From Actinacidiphila paucisporea (GTDB lineage: Bacteria > Actinomycetota > Actinomycetes > Streptomycetales > Streptomycetaceae): DNA of 33,678 nt. The notes below the pieces were generated by a model. That model did no database searches and was not told the origin of the DNA. It saw only the letters and a program-made list of their open reading frames with translations. The stretch's first letter is position 1; each line of letters opens with the position of its first letter. Position numbers and translations under genes: made by a program. The stretch covers positions 1 to 33,678 of the forward strand of contig NZ_FRBI01000004.1 of NCBI RefSeq assembly GCF_900142575.1, written 5' to 3'. Positions 16,343 through 24,021 of this stretch are shown piece after piece.

Positions 16343-17085
16343 GACCGCCCCTCGAGTGCCGTCAGGTAGGCGTGGCTGCCGGCGACGGCCTCGAAGACGT
16401 CGCCCGCGCAGGTGTCCAGCTCGACGATCCGCACCGCCTCGGGCGCCGCCGCGAGGATCGACGGCACGTCGATGGTGCCCTGCCCGACCGCGGTGTGCGG
16501 CTCGCCCTTGACGCCGGGGCCGTCCTTGACGTGCAGCGCGAGCACCCGGTCGCCCAGCGAGCGCAGCAGTTCGGGAACGTCGGCGCCGCCCACGGCCGCC
16601 CAGTAGGTGTCGACCTCCAGGAAGACCTCGGGCGCCAGCAGGCCGGCCAGTTCCTCCAGCGCGGTACGGCCCTCGAAGCGCGGCTCGATCTCCCACCAGT
16701 GGTTGTGGTAGCCGATCCGCATCCCGTGCTCGGCTGCCTTGGCCGCGAAGCCGTTGAGCCGGTCGGCGACCCGCCGCAGCCCGTCGCGGGTGGTGAACTC
16801 CTCGTGCTCGATCCCGCCGGGGATGATCGCCAGGTCGGTCCCGATGGTGCCGACCGCGTCGAACACCTCCCCGGCGTCCTTGCTGAACAGCGCGTACGCG
16901 TGGGTGCTGGTGACGCTCAGCCCCAGCTCGTCCGCGGTCTTCCGGAAGCCGGCCGGGTCCGCGGTCGGGTCGTAGGGCTCCACCGAGCGGTAGCCGATCT
17001 CGGCGAGCCGGGTCAGCGTGCCGTCGCGGTCGGCGGCGATCTGGTCCCGGAGGGTGTAGAGCTGGATGCTCAGGGGCGTTGCCAT
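16339..17085 (-). CDS. Sugar phosphate isomerase/epimerase (AP-endonuclease-2 TIM barrel), second copy
   Basis: A 248-residue TIM-barrel protein of the xylose-isomerase-like/IolE superfamily. Likely metal and substrate residues are His127-Asn128-His129 with Glu132 (YHNHWWE), Asp159 (LEVDTYW), His185 and Asp188 (HVKDG) and Glu222 (VELD). The family isomerises, epimerises or dehydrates sugars and keto-cyclitols using a divalent metal. AGGAGG lies 10 nt before the ATG. It follows the first isomerase gene after an 87-bp gap and overlaps the next oxidoreductase gene. It is clearly different in length and sequence from the other isomerase, so the pair probably performs two steps and not a duplicated one. 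Confidence 0.85.
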   Translation of the reverse strand: MATPLSIQLYTLRDQIAADRDGTLTRLAEIGYRSVEPYDPTADPAGFRKTADELGLSVTSTHAYALFSKDAGEVFDAVGTIGTDLAIIPGGIEHEEFTTRDGLRRVADRLNGFAAKAAEHGMRIGYHNHWWEIEPRFEGRTALEELAGLLAPEVFLEVDTYWAAVGGADVPELLRSLGDRVLALHVKDGPGVKGEPHTAVGQGTIDVPSILAAAPEAVRIVELDTCAGDVFEAVAGSHAYLTALEGRS

Positions 17086-17172
17086 CGAAACGATGCCTCC
17101 TGGAATTGCGGCAGGTGCGGTACGGGCGGTGCGGGTGCGGCCCGGCGGAGCCGCGGGTGCGGTCGTGGCGTG

Positions 17173-18093
17173 TCAGCCCACGATGAGCGGGCGCAGAGTG
17201 CGGTGGGCGATCTCCAGCCCCTGGGTGGTCCTGGCGGTGTCCCCGCTCCACACGGGGTCCTCGTGCTCGACGGACAGCACCCCGGTGAAGCCGCCCTCGT
17301 AGAGGGTGTCCACGATCCGGCGCCAGTCCACGTCGCCGAGCCCCGGCACCCGGTAGCGCCACCAGCCGCTGTCCCAGCCGTCGGCGCGCTCGACCGTACG
17401 GCCGAAGAAGCCGTAGCGGTCCCTGGCCCGCGGGTCGAGCTGGGCGTCCTTGGCCTGCGCGTGCGGGATGCGGTCGACGTACGGGCGCAGGGCGGCGACC
17501 GGGTCGATGCCCAGCCACAGCAGGTGCGAGGGGTCGTAGTTGAGGTACAGCCCGAGGCCGAACATCCACTCCCACAGCTCGGGGGAGTAGGCCAGGTTGC
17601 CCGGGTAGCCGTCGGGGTGCCAGCCCTCCATCACGCAGTTCTCGATGATGATGCGCACCCCGCGCTCGCCGGCGTACTCCACCAGCGGCGGCAGTTCGCG
17701 CTCGGCCAGCGCGATGTTCTCCTTCACCGACAGGCCGGGATGGCGGCCGATGAAGGTGCCGACGTAGTCCACGCCGAGCAGCGCGGCCGCGTCGACGTTC
17801 GCCCGTACGTGGGCGGCGATCTCGGACCTGCGGGTCGTGTCGGGGTGCAGGTTGTTCTCGTAGTAGGCCAGCGCCGACAGGGTCAGCCCGTGCCGCTCGA
17901 ACAGGGCGCGCACCTCGTCGGCCTGCCGCTTGCCGAAGTCGGTGACGTCGATGTGGCTGGCCTCGAAGTCCCGTGACCCGGTGGACGGCCAGGTGGCCAC
18001 CTCCAGCGCCTGGTAGTCGTGCGAGGCCGCCCACGCGGCGATCTCGTCGAGCGGCAGCTGCGGAAGGCAGGCGGTCAGAAAGCCCAGCTTCAT
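17173..18093 (-). CDS. Sugar phosphate isomerase/epimerase (AP-endonuclease-2 TIM barrel), first copy
   Basis: A 306-residue TIM-barrel protein. Probable metal ligands are Glu151 (IIIEN), Asp187 and His190 (NYDPSHL), His211 (HAQAKDA) and Glu276 (VEHEDP), the usual set of this superfamily. The ATG at 18093 lies 2 nt downstream of the stop codon of the first oxidoreductase gene, with GAGG upstream, so coupling is likely. The frame is open further upstream, but that part overlaps the oxidoreductase gene. It probably acts on the keto-sugar made by an oxidoreductase of the same operon (inference). The exact reaction cannot be deduced. Confidence 0.85.
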   Translation of the reverse strand: MKLGFLTACLPQLPLDEIAAWAASHDYQALEVATWPSTGSRDFEASHIDVTDFGKRQADEVRALFERHGLTLSALAYYENNLHPDTTRRSEIAAHVRANVDAAALLGVDYVGTFIGRHPGLSVKENIALAERELPPLVEYAGERGVRIIIENCVMEGWHPDGYPGNLAYSPELWEWMFGLGLYLNYDPSHLLWLGIDPVAALRPYVDRIPHAQAKDAQLDPRARDRYGFFGRTVERADGWDSGWWRYRVPGLGDVDWRRIVDTLYEGGFTGVLSVEHEDPVWSGDTARTTQGLEIAHRTLRPLIVG

Positions 18094-18095
18094 AG

Positions 18096-19187
18096 TCAGG
18101 AGACCTCTTTCCAGGACCGGTCCGCCGCCGATGCCAGGACGGCCTCGGTGAGGCGCACCATGCGGGCGGCGTCGTCGAAGGTGGGGAAGGCCCCACCGGT
18201 GCCGTTCTCGCGGACGGCGGCGTGCACGTCGCGGACGAAGGCGGCGAAGCAGTCGAGATAGCCCATCGGGTGCCCGCCTGGCACCACGGAGAGGCGGGCG
18301 GCCGCGGGGGACAGCACGGCGGGGTCGCGCTGCACCGCGGCATTCTCCCCGCGGCTGCCGACGAAGAGGGTCTCCGGGTTCTCCTGGTCGAAGGCCAGCG
18401 ACGTCGCGCTGCCGTCCACCTCGAACCACAGCCGGTTCTTCCGGCCGGGGGAGATCTGCGAGACCGTCAGGGTGCCGGTGGCGTCGCGGTCCGTGCGGAA
18501 GAGCAGCTGCACCGCGTCCTCGGTGGCCGGCACCCCGCCGTCCCTGGCCAGCGTCCGGGTCACCGCGGTCAGCTCGCTGATCCGGTGCCCCGTCACCCAC
18601 TCGACCAGGTCGCACCAGTGCGAGCCGATGTCGGCGAAGGCCCGGGACGGGCCGCCGGCGACCGCGTCGACCCGCCAGTTGGTGTCACCGGGCAGCGACA
18701 GCCAGTCCTGCAGGTAGTGCCCGTGCAGCAGGCGTACGTCGCCGGCCCGGCCGTCCCGCACCCGCTCCCGCGCCTCGGCCGCCATCGGGTGGTAGCGGTA
18801 GACGAACGGCACCGCGGCCACCCGGCCGGACTCCGCCGCCAGCGCGGCCAGCGCGTCCGCGGTCGCCGCCGACGTCGTCAGCGGCTTCTCGCAGACCACG
18901 TGCTTGCCGGCCCGCAGGGCGAGTTCGGCCAGCTCCGCGTGCGCGTCGTTGGGCGTGCAGATGTGCACCACGTCCACGTCGTCGCTGGTGACCAGCTCCT
19001 GCGAGGAGTCGAAGGCCCGCTCCACGCCGAGGGCGGCCGCGGCCTCCTTGGCCCGCGCCGGGGTCGAGGCGCTGACGCCGACCACCGGCGCACCGGTGCG
19101 GCGCACGGCGTCCAGATGCACGCGTCCGATCATCCCTACGCCGGCGATCGCCGTACGCAGTGACGAACGCGACGCGGTCGTTGACAT
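18096..19187 (-). CDS. Gfo/Idh/MocA-family oxidoreductase, first gene of the operon
   Basis: A 363-residue dehydrogenase. The Rossmann loop GVGMIG (16-21), CEKPL (99-103) with the conserved Lys, and DIGSH (186-190) with the catalytic Asp/His pair are all intact, unlike in the second family member of this operon. The start chosen is the ATG at 19187, preceded by GTGGGCGG; upstream in-frame starts at 19235 and 19259 would run over the promoter of the divergent ROK gene and have no ribosome site. Family members oxidise or reduce a sugar or cyclitol hydroxyl, commonly at C3 or the inositol ring. It heads the minus-strand operon, divergent from its probable regulator. Confidence 0.85.
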   Translation of the reverse strand: MSTTASRSSLRTAIAGVGMIGRVHLDAVRRTGAPVVGVSASTPARAKEAAAALGVERAFDSSQELVTSDDVDVVHICTPNDAHAELAELALRAGKHVVCEKPLTTSAATADALAALAAESGRVAAVPFVYRYHPMAAEARERVRDGRAGDVRLLHGHYLQDWLSLPGDTNWRVDAVAGGPSRAFADIGSHWCDLVEWVTGHRISELTAVTRTLARDGGVPATEDAVQLLFRTDRDATGTLTVSQISPGRKNRLWFEVDGSATSLAFDQENPETLFVGSRGENAAVQRDPAVLSPAAARLSVVPGGHPMGYLDCFAAFVRDVHAAVRENGTGGAFPTFDDAARMVRLTEAVLASAADRSWKEVS

Positions 19188-19221
19188 ACCGCCCACAAAT
19201 GGCCTCCCATTCCGCTTGCCT

Positions 19222-19270
19222 GAAACGCTAGCCATCGGGGTTTCGGTTGACAATGGCAAGATTTACGCTA
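19222..19270. promoter_or_regulatory. Candidate operator region between the ROK gene and the oxidoreductase operon
   Basis: The 135-bp divergent spacer holds GAAAC (19222-19226) and GTTTC (19240-19244) as an inverted repeat with a 13-bp gap, and a direct repeat of ACGCTA (19225-19230 and 19265-19270). The second copy runs into the -10 box of the ROK promoter. ROK regulators commonly bind such divergent spacers, so autoregulation and operon control are plausible. Confidence 0.35.
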
Positions 19271-19274
19271 ACTT
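19247..19274 (+). promoter_or_regulatory. Promoter of the ROK regulator gene
   Basis: A consensus -35 TTGACA (19247-19252) and a TAACTT -10 (19269-19274) are separated by 16 bp, 49 bp before the GTG start. Confidence 0.55.
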
Positions 19275-19322
19275 CTGTCATAAATACGCCGGACGACAGC
19301 CCGACGAAAGGCAGCCCCCGAG

Positions 19323-20501
19323 GTGACCGCAGCAAGCGACCGGCAGTTGACCGCGCTCAGCGAACTCGCCGGCCTGGTGGCCGGCGGCGTCACCCGGCGC
19401 GCCCAACTCGCCACCGCCACCGGCCTGTCCCGCGCCGCCGTCGCCCAGCGGGTCGACCTGCTGATCGCCAAGGGCCTGCTGGTCGAGACCGGCACCGTCG
19501 CCACCGAGCGCGGCCGCCCCCCGCTCACCCTGCGACTGGCCTCCGCCACCGCCGTGGTCGGCGCGGTCGATCTCGGCGCCACCCACAGCACCGTCGCCGT
19601 CGCCGACCTCGGCGGTACCGTCCTGGCCGAGGCCACCGAGGACCTCGACATCAACGACGGCCCCGAGGCCGTCCTCACCGGCCTCCACAAGCAGCTCGGC
19701 CGGCTGCTCGCCGACGCCGGGCACCCCGCCGAGCACGTACGGGCCATCAGCATCGGCCTGCCGGGACCGGTCGAGGCCAGCACCGGCACGGTCATCCGGC
19801 CGCCTATCATGCGCGGCTGGGACGGCTACCGCGTCCCGTCCTTCTTCGCCGACCGCTACCGGGCTCCCGTCCTGGTCGACAACGACGTCAACATGATGGC
19901 GCTGGGCGAGTACGGCCACCGCCCGGCTGCCACGCACCTGCTGTACGTCAAGGTCGGCACCGGCATCGGCTGCGGCATCGTCTCCGGCGGCGTTGTGCAC
20001 CGCGGCGCGACCGGCGCGGCCGGCGACATCGGCCACATCCGGCTGCCCGGCCACGACGAGGTGCCCTGCCACTGCGGCAACACCGGCTGCGTCGAGGCCG
20101 TCGCCTCGGGCGCCGCCATCGCCGCGACCCTCCGCGAGGCGGGCCTGCCCGCCGAGCACGCCGCCGACGTCGTCCGGCTGGTCGCGGCCGGCGACCCGCT
20201 GGCCCGCCGCCAGGTCCGGCTGGCCGCCCAGCGGCTCGGCGACGTCATCGCCTCACTGGTCAGCTTCTACAACCCCGACACCATCGTGCTCGGCGGCAGC
20301 ATCGCCAGCCTCCACGACGACCTGCTCGCCGACATCCGCGCCGCCGTCTACCGCCGCGCCCTGCCGCTGGCCACCCGCACCGTCGCCATCGAGACCACCC
20401 TGCTCGGCCGCCGGGCCGGCATCGAGGGCGCCAGACGCCTCGCCGTCCAGCACCTGCTCTCCCCCGAGGGGATCGGCCAGATCCTCGCCGGCCGGCCGTA
20501 G
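19323..20501 (+). CDS. ROK-family transcriptional regulator
   Basis: A 392-residue sugar-responsive repressor. Residues about 8-60 form a winged helix-turn-helix (TRRAQLATATGLSRAAVAQ as recognition region). The ROK fold follows: phosphate loop DLGATHST (83-90), GLPGPVE (145-151), DND (186-188), the histidine of GHIR (237-240) and the zinc motif CHCGNTGCVE (249-258). Both the DNA-binding and sugar-binding halves are complete, so it is a regulator and not a kinase. The GTG start at 19323 follows an AAAGG element. It is divergent from the Gfo/Idh-isomerase operon, which is the obvious target; the inducer would be that pathway's sugar or a derivative. Confidence 0.9.
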   Translation: MTAASDRQLTALSELAGLVAGGVTRRAQLATATGLSRAAVAQRVDLLIAKGLLVETGTVATERGRPPLTLRLASATAVVGAVDLGATHSTVAVADLGGTVLAEATEDLDINDGPEAVLTGLHKQLGRLLADAGHPAEHVRAISIGLPGPVEASTGTVIRPPIMRGWDGYRVPSFFADRYRAPVLVDNDVNMMALGEYGHRPAATHLLYVKVGTGIGCGIVSGGVVHRGATGAAGDIGHIRLPGHDEVPCHCGNTGCVEAVASGAAIAATLREAGLPAEHAADVVRLVAAGDPLARRQVRLAAQRLGDVIASLVSFYNPDTIVLGGSIASLHDDLLADIRAAVYRRALPLATRTVAIETTLLGRRAGIEGARRLAVQHLLSPEGIGQILAGRP

Positions 20502-20634
20502 GTCCCGCTGTCCGGGTCCTGGCCGGCTGACGGCAGGGGTACGGGCGTGCGGAGGATACGACACCGGCGTCTCCTCGATTGCGCCTTTCACAGAACCACC
20601 GCCGACCGCCGCGACGGATGGGCATGCTGGTGCC

Positions 20635-21744
20635 ATGGAGTTCTCCGCCGACGACGCCACCGCCTACCAGACCATCCGGGTCACCGCCCCGGAGTCCCCG
20701 GTCGCGGCGCTCGCCGACGTGGAGGCGTGGAAGGCGCGCAAGGCGTACCCCTCCATGTTCTTCGCCGGCGGCCCGGTCTTCGGAATCGCCCGCGAGAGAC
20801 CGGCCGGCGGCTGGGTGCTCCAGCCCTACTTCAGCGGCCTCACCCCGCAGGACGCCAGGGACGGCCTCGGCTCGTACTTCCGCCGCGTCGCCATGGAGAT
20901 CGGCGACAGCGGCGACCCGCGGCAGGCCGCCGAATACGAGGCCGCCGGCGAACTGCTCGACTGGGAGGCGCTCAACGACCTGACGGTCTGCGGCTGCCGC
21001 TACCGCCTCGTCCGGGCCGAACGCTTCATCCGCATGGGCCCCGACGGCCCCGAACCCCCCCGGGTCACCGACCCCGACCCCAGCGAGCCCGGCGAGTCCC
21101 ACTACGGGCACGACCCGGCCGCCGGCCTGGTCATCGACCCCTACGACGCCACGGGCGTCTCCGACGGCATACTCAAAGCCGAACTCCTCGCCGCGCTGCG
21201 CAAGCACGGGACGGTGCCCAGCGCGGTGCGCGACGACTCGCGCACCGCCGCGTTCGTCTACCCCGGCGGGGTGCTGCTGCCCGCCGCCTTCATGACCGCG
21301 GAACGCGAGGGCGGCCAGTGGCGCCCCGGCTCCAGCGCCACCGCCACGACGCCGCAGTCCGCGCGCGACGGCCTGGCCATGCAACTGCGCGTCATGGTGC
21401 CCTGGCAGCGCGACCTCACCGCCGAGCAGCGCGCCGTCTACAACGACGCGGCCGATCGCCTCGACGCCGAGCGCTGCGACGAACTCGACGTCGCCGGACG
21501 CCACTTCCGCATAGTCCGCGTCGAACGCCTGGTCCGCCTCGGCCCCGACGGCCCCGAGGGCCCCCGGCCCTCCGACCCCGACCCCGTCCCCCCGGTCATG
21601 GTCCAGGACCGCCAGCTGCGTGCGCAGGGCGTCCTGCGCGACGAGGAGGACTCCTCGGCGGAGGAGCCGGACGAGAGCACGCAGAAGTTCCTGCGCCTCT
21701 TCGACGAGGAACGCCGCCGCCGCGAGTCCCTACGCCACCCCTGA
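20635..21744 (+). CDS. DUF5954-family protein with two tandem homologous halves
   Basis: A 369-residue cytoplasmic protein of unknown function, recognised as a DUF5954-type actinobacterial protein. Two halves are clearly homologous: around 31-149 and around 183-317. The clearest match is RYRLVRAERFIRMGPDGPE (122-140) against HFRIVRVERLVRLGPDGPE (290-308), each followed by a DPDP motif. The C-terminus (325-369) is acidic then basic and probably disordered. The ATG at 20635 lacks a strong ribosome site, so the start is moderately certain. It follows the ROK gene by 133 bp in the same direction, without evidence of a shared role. Confidence 0.75.
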   Translation: MEFSADDATAYQTIRVTAPESPVAALADVEAWKARKAYPSMFFAGGPVFGIARERPAGGWVLQPYFSGLTPQDARDGLGSYFRRVAMEIGDSGDPRQAAEYEAAGELLDWEALNDLTVCGCRYRLVRAERFIRMGPDGPEPPRVTDPDPSEPGESHYGHDPAAGLVIDPYDATGVSDGILKAELLAALRKHGTVPSAVRDDSRTAAFVYPGGVLLPAAFMTAEREGGQWRPGSSATATTPQSARDGLAMQLRVMVPWQRDLTAEQRAVYNDAADRLDAERCDELDVAGRHFRIVRVERLVRLGPDGPEGPRPSDPDPVPPVMVQDRQLRAQGVLRDEEDSSAEEPDESTQKFLRLFDEERRRRESLRHP

Positions 21745-21818
21745 CACCCAGTCCCCAGGTGCCCTGGGGGCGCTGCCCCTTGCGGTGCGTCGCCTTCTTG
21801 CCCGCCTTTTCGGCGGGG

Positions 21819-21916
21819 CGCGCAGTTCCCCGCGCCCCTGTTGGGCCACCTCCTGCGCGAGATCGCGCCCTTTCGCATGCAAGGCGCAGCCTTCTGGGGG
21901 CGCGGGGAACCGCGCG
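21819..21916. repeat. Inverted copies of a streptomycete GC-rich intergenic repeat
   Basis: The 20-bp arm 21819-21838 (reverse complement GGGGCGCGGGGAACTGCGCG) recurs inverted at 21897-21916 with 19 of 20 positions identical, 58 bp apart. I recognise the core GCGCGGGGAAC-GCGCG as a sequence very frequent between streptomycete genes. It lies between convergent genes and could form a large hairpin that ends transcription from both sides. Confidence 0.6.
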
Positions 21917-21928
21917 ACAAGCCGCGAT

Positions 21929-22080
21929 GGCGCCGCAGGCGAGCAACGCACCGTCAGGGGCAGTCACCTCGGGGCGCGTGGGGGCACCCCCAGGCGAAGC
22001 TCCGGGGGAGAGCGGAGCGGGCGACCACGAGGGCGCCGCAGGCGAGCAACCGACCGTCAGGGGCAGCCGCTGAGGGGCGC
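21929..22080. repeat. 49-bp imperfect direct repeat overlapping the end of the Ada-AlkA gene
   Basis: Segments 21929-21977 and 22032-22080, 103 bp apart, are near-identical (both contain GCGCCGCAGGCGAGCAAC and ACCGTCAGGGGCAG). The second copy contains the stop codon and last codons of the minus-strand Ada-AlkA gene. Together with the inverted pair at 21819-21916 this fills the 312-bp spacer 21745-22056, in which I see no gene. Confidence 0.6.
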
Positions 22081-23541
22081 TCCTGCCAGGCCGCAGGGCT
22101 GTCGCACCCCGCAGGGGGTGGTGGTGGACCAGACGTGGTGGGTGGCGTAGGTGCGCCACGGGCGCCAGTGGGGGGACGGGGCCGAGCCCGGGAGGAGGAG
22201 GACGTCGGGGTCGCCCAGGGCGCGCATGCGGATCGCGGAGGCCATGCGCGGGGTCACCCCGGGAAGCGCCAGGAGCATCCGCTCGGCCTCGTCGCGGTCC
22301 GCGCCCGGGTCGAGGCGCAGCGCGCCGCCGGCGAGGGCGGCGGAGACCGCCCGCACGGTGTCCCGAACGTCGGTGCTTACCGACGTGAGATCGGCCTCGG
22401 CGAGGTCGGCAGGGCGCGGGAAGAGGTGGGTCAGGCCACCGCTGGGCGCGGCGAGCGGCGTACCGTGCGCCGCCGTGACGGCGGCGGACACCGCGGCGTC
22501 ACCGATGACCGCGCGCAGCGCGTACTCCTCCGGGTCGGCGGTGCCGGGCGCCCGCAGCCCCGGCCGCCGGGCGACGGACGCGGCCAGTTCGGGGTCGGCG
22601 CCGAGCCGCTCGGCGACCGCGTAGGGGTCGGCGTCGAGGTCGAAGAGGCGCCGAACCCGCTGCGTCGCGGTGGTGAGGTCGCGCAGGTCGCCCAGGTGCA
22701 GCCGGCATTCGAGCCAGCCGCCGCGGCCGGGGCGTTCCTCGACCTCGGCGACGCCGAAGCCGTGGGGCAGCCGCAGCGTACGGCGGTACGTACGCGTGCC
22801 CGGTTCGCCGGTGACCTCCTCGACGCCGGCGACGGCACGCGCGGCGAGGTGGTCGAAGACCTGCGCGGAGTCGTAGGCGCCGCGGTAGGCGAGCCGCAGC
22901 GGCACGCCGGTCGCCGTGCCGTAGTCGCCGCAGGGGCCGGCGGGGGCGGGGTCGGCGACCGGGCCGAAGCGGGAGCCGCGGCCGGGGCGGGCGGCCCGCA
23001 GCTCGGTGGGGGTGGCGGCGTAGATCTCCCTGATGGTCTCGTTGAACTGCCGCACGCTGGCGAAGCCGGCGGCGAAGGCGATCTCGGCGGCCTGCATCGA
23101 GGTGGTCTGCAGCAGCACCCGCGCGGTGTGGCCGCGCTGGGCGCGGGCGAGGGCGATGGGCCCGGCGCCCAACTCGGCGTTGAGCTGCCGCTGGACCTGG
23201 CGGGCGCTGTAACCGAGCCGGGTGGCCAGGCCGGCGACACCTTCGCGGTCCACGATGCCGTCCCCGATGAGCCGGATCGCCCGGCCCACCACGTCGGCCC
23301 TGGCGTTCCAGTCCGCGGACCCGGGCACCGCGTCGGGCCGGCACCGCCGGCAGGCGCGGAAGCCGGCGCCCTGCGCGGCGGCGGCGGTGGGGAAGAAGGA
23401 CACGTTCGCCCGCTTGGGGGTGATCGCGGGACAGCTGGGCCGGCAGTAGATCCCGGTGCTGGACACGGCGAAGAAGAAGGCTCCGTCGAACCGCGCGTCC
23501 CGGCTCCGCACCGCCTCGTATCTGCTGTCCTCGGTCATCAT
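22057..23541 (-). CDS. Ada-AlkA fusion: methyl-phosphotriester sensor/AraC HTH joined to a degenerate DNA glycosylase domain
   Basis: A 494-residue adaptive-response protein. Residues 1-75 are the Ada zinc domain with Cys33, Cys37, Cys64 and Cys67, spaced as in E. coli Ada; Cys33 corresponds to the methyl acceptor. Residues about 85-182 are an AraC-type double helix-turn-helix. Residues about 195-475 are an AlkA N-domain plus HhH-GPD glycosylase. In the glycosylase the hairpin LPGVTPRMAS (426-435) is followed by PDVLLLPGSAPSPHWRPW. The LP-DD segment bearing the catalytic Asp of AlkA and about 16 following residues are missing, and the usual GQQVS reads GDAAVS (347-352). The last 18 residues come from an intergenic repeat. 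The start is ATG 23541 or 23538. Sensing and regulation look intact; base excision probably is not. Confidence 0.8.
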   Translation of the reverse strand: MMTEDSRYEAVRSRDARFDGAFFFAVSSTGIYCRPSCPAITPKRANVSFFPTAAAAQGAGFRACRRCRPDAVPGSADWNARADVVGRAIRLIGDGIVDREGVAGLATRLGYSARQVQRQLNAELGAGPIALARAQRGHTARVLLQTTSMQAAEIAFAAGFASVRQFNETIREIYAATPTELRAARPGRGSRFGPVADPAPAGPCGDYGTATGVPLRLAYRGAYDSAQVFDHLAARAVAGVEEVTGEPGTRTYRRTLRLPHGFGVAEVEERPGRGGWLECRLHLGDLRDLTTATQRVRRLFDLDADPYAVAERLGADPELAASVARRPGLRAPGTADPEEYALRAVIGDAAVSAAVTAAHGTPLAAPSGGLTHLFPRPADLAEADLTSVSTDVRDTVRAVSAALAGGALRLDPGADRDEAERMLLALPGVTPRMASAIRMRALGDPDVLLLPGSAPSPHWRPWRTYATHHVWSTTTPCGVRQPCGLAGAPLSGCP

Positions 23542-23616
23542 GCGTCCATTATGACCGGCTTCGACACCCCGGGCTAGCGGATATCGGACGGCACGCTGGG
23601 CGCGCCGGGCCACCGG

Positions 23617-24021
23617 TCAGCGCGGGCGGACCGCGCGCGGCCCGACGCACCGGGCGCCCGCCGCCTCGACGCGGGCGCGCAGGCCGCGGTCGGCGGTGAC
23701 GACCAGGCACCGGCGGTCCGCCGCGTCGGCGGCGAGCGCGGCGATCAGGTCGTCGCCGCTGCCGGGTGCCTCCTCGACGCCGACGCCCGGGACGGCGGGG
23801 ACACCGCGGGCCGCGCCCTCGGTCACCAGCACGATGTCGAGCGGGACGCCGACGGCCCACTCGGGAGCGCCGCTGTCCGCGGGGAGGCCCGCCGCGGCCA
23901 GCGGGACCAGGCGGTCGCGGAGCCGGGTCGCGGCGCCCTGGCGGTCCCGCCACCAGCCGTCGGGCACCGAGCCGACGACGTTCGCACCGTCGACGACCAG
24001 CAGCGGCTCCGGCCCGGTCAC
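23617..24021 (-). CDS. Small PIN/NYN-like domain protein coupled to galM
   Basis: A 134-residue cytoplasmic protein. The acidic residues of a PIN/NYN-type nuclease fold are visible: Asp11 (VVDGANVVG), Asp90-Asp91 (GSGDDLIA) and Asp111 (VTADRGLR). Such folds are usually metal-dependent RNases. Streptomycete homologues are, as I recall, sometimes named NTP pyrophosphohydrolase without support. The GTG start overlaps the galM stop codon by 4 nt (GTGA), so it is translated with galM at the end of the sugar operon. Why a nuclease-like protein sits there is unclear. Enzymatic activity is not demonstrated. Confidence 0.65.
   Translation of the reverse strand: MTGPEPLLVVDGANVVGSVPDGWWRDRQGAATRLRDRLVPLAAAGLPADSGAPEWAVGVPLDIVLVTEGAARGVPAVPGVGVEEAPGSGDDLIAALAADAADRRCLVVTADRGLRARVEAAGARCVGPRAVRPR

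Noticed and set aside
16343..18343. Upstream extension of the last oxidoreductase frame, up to 1034 residues in total
   Set aside because: The extension is antisense-like low-complexity sequence across two isomerase genes; the coupled ATG at 16342 starts the Rossmann fold directly.
19188..19259. Longer N-terminus for the first oxidoreductase (starts at 19235 or 19259)
   Set aside because: No ribosome site, and it would overlap the TTGACA promoter of the divergent ROK gene; the Rossmann fold begins just after the ATG at 19187.
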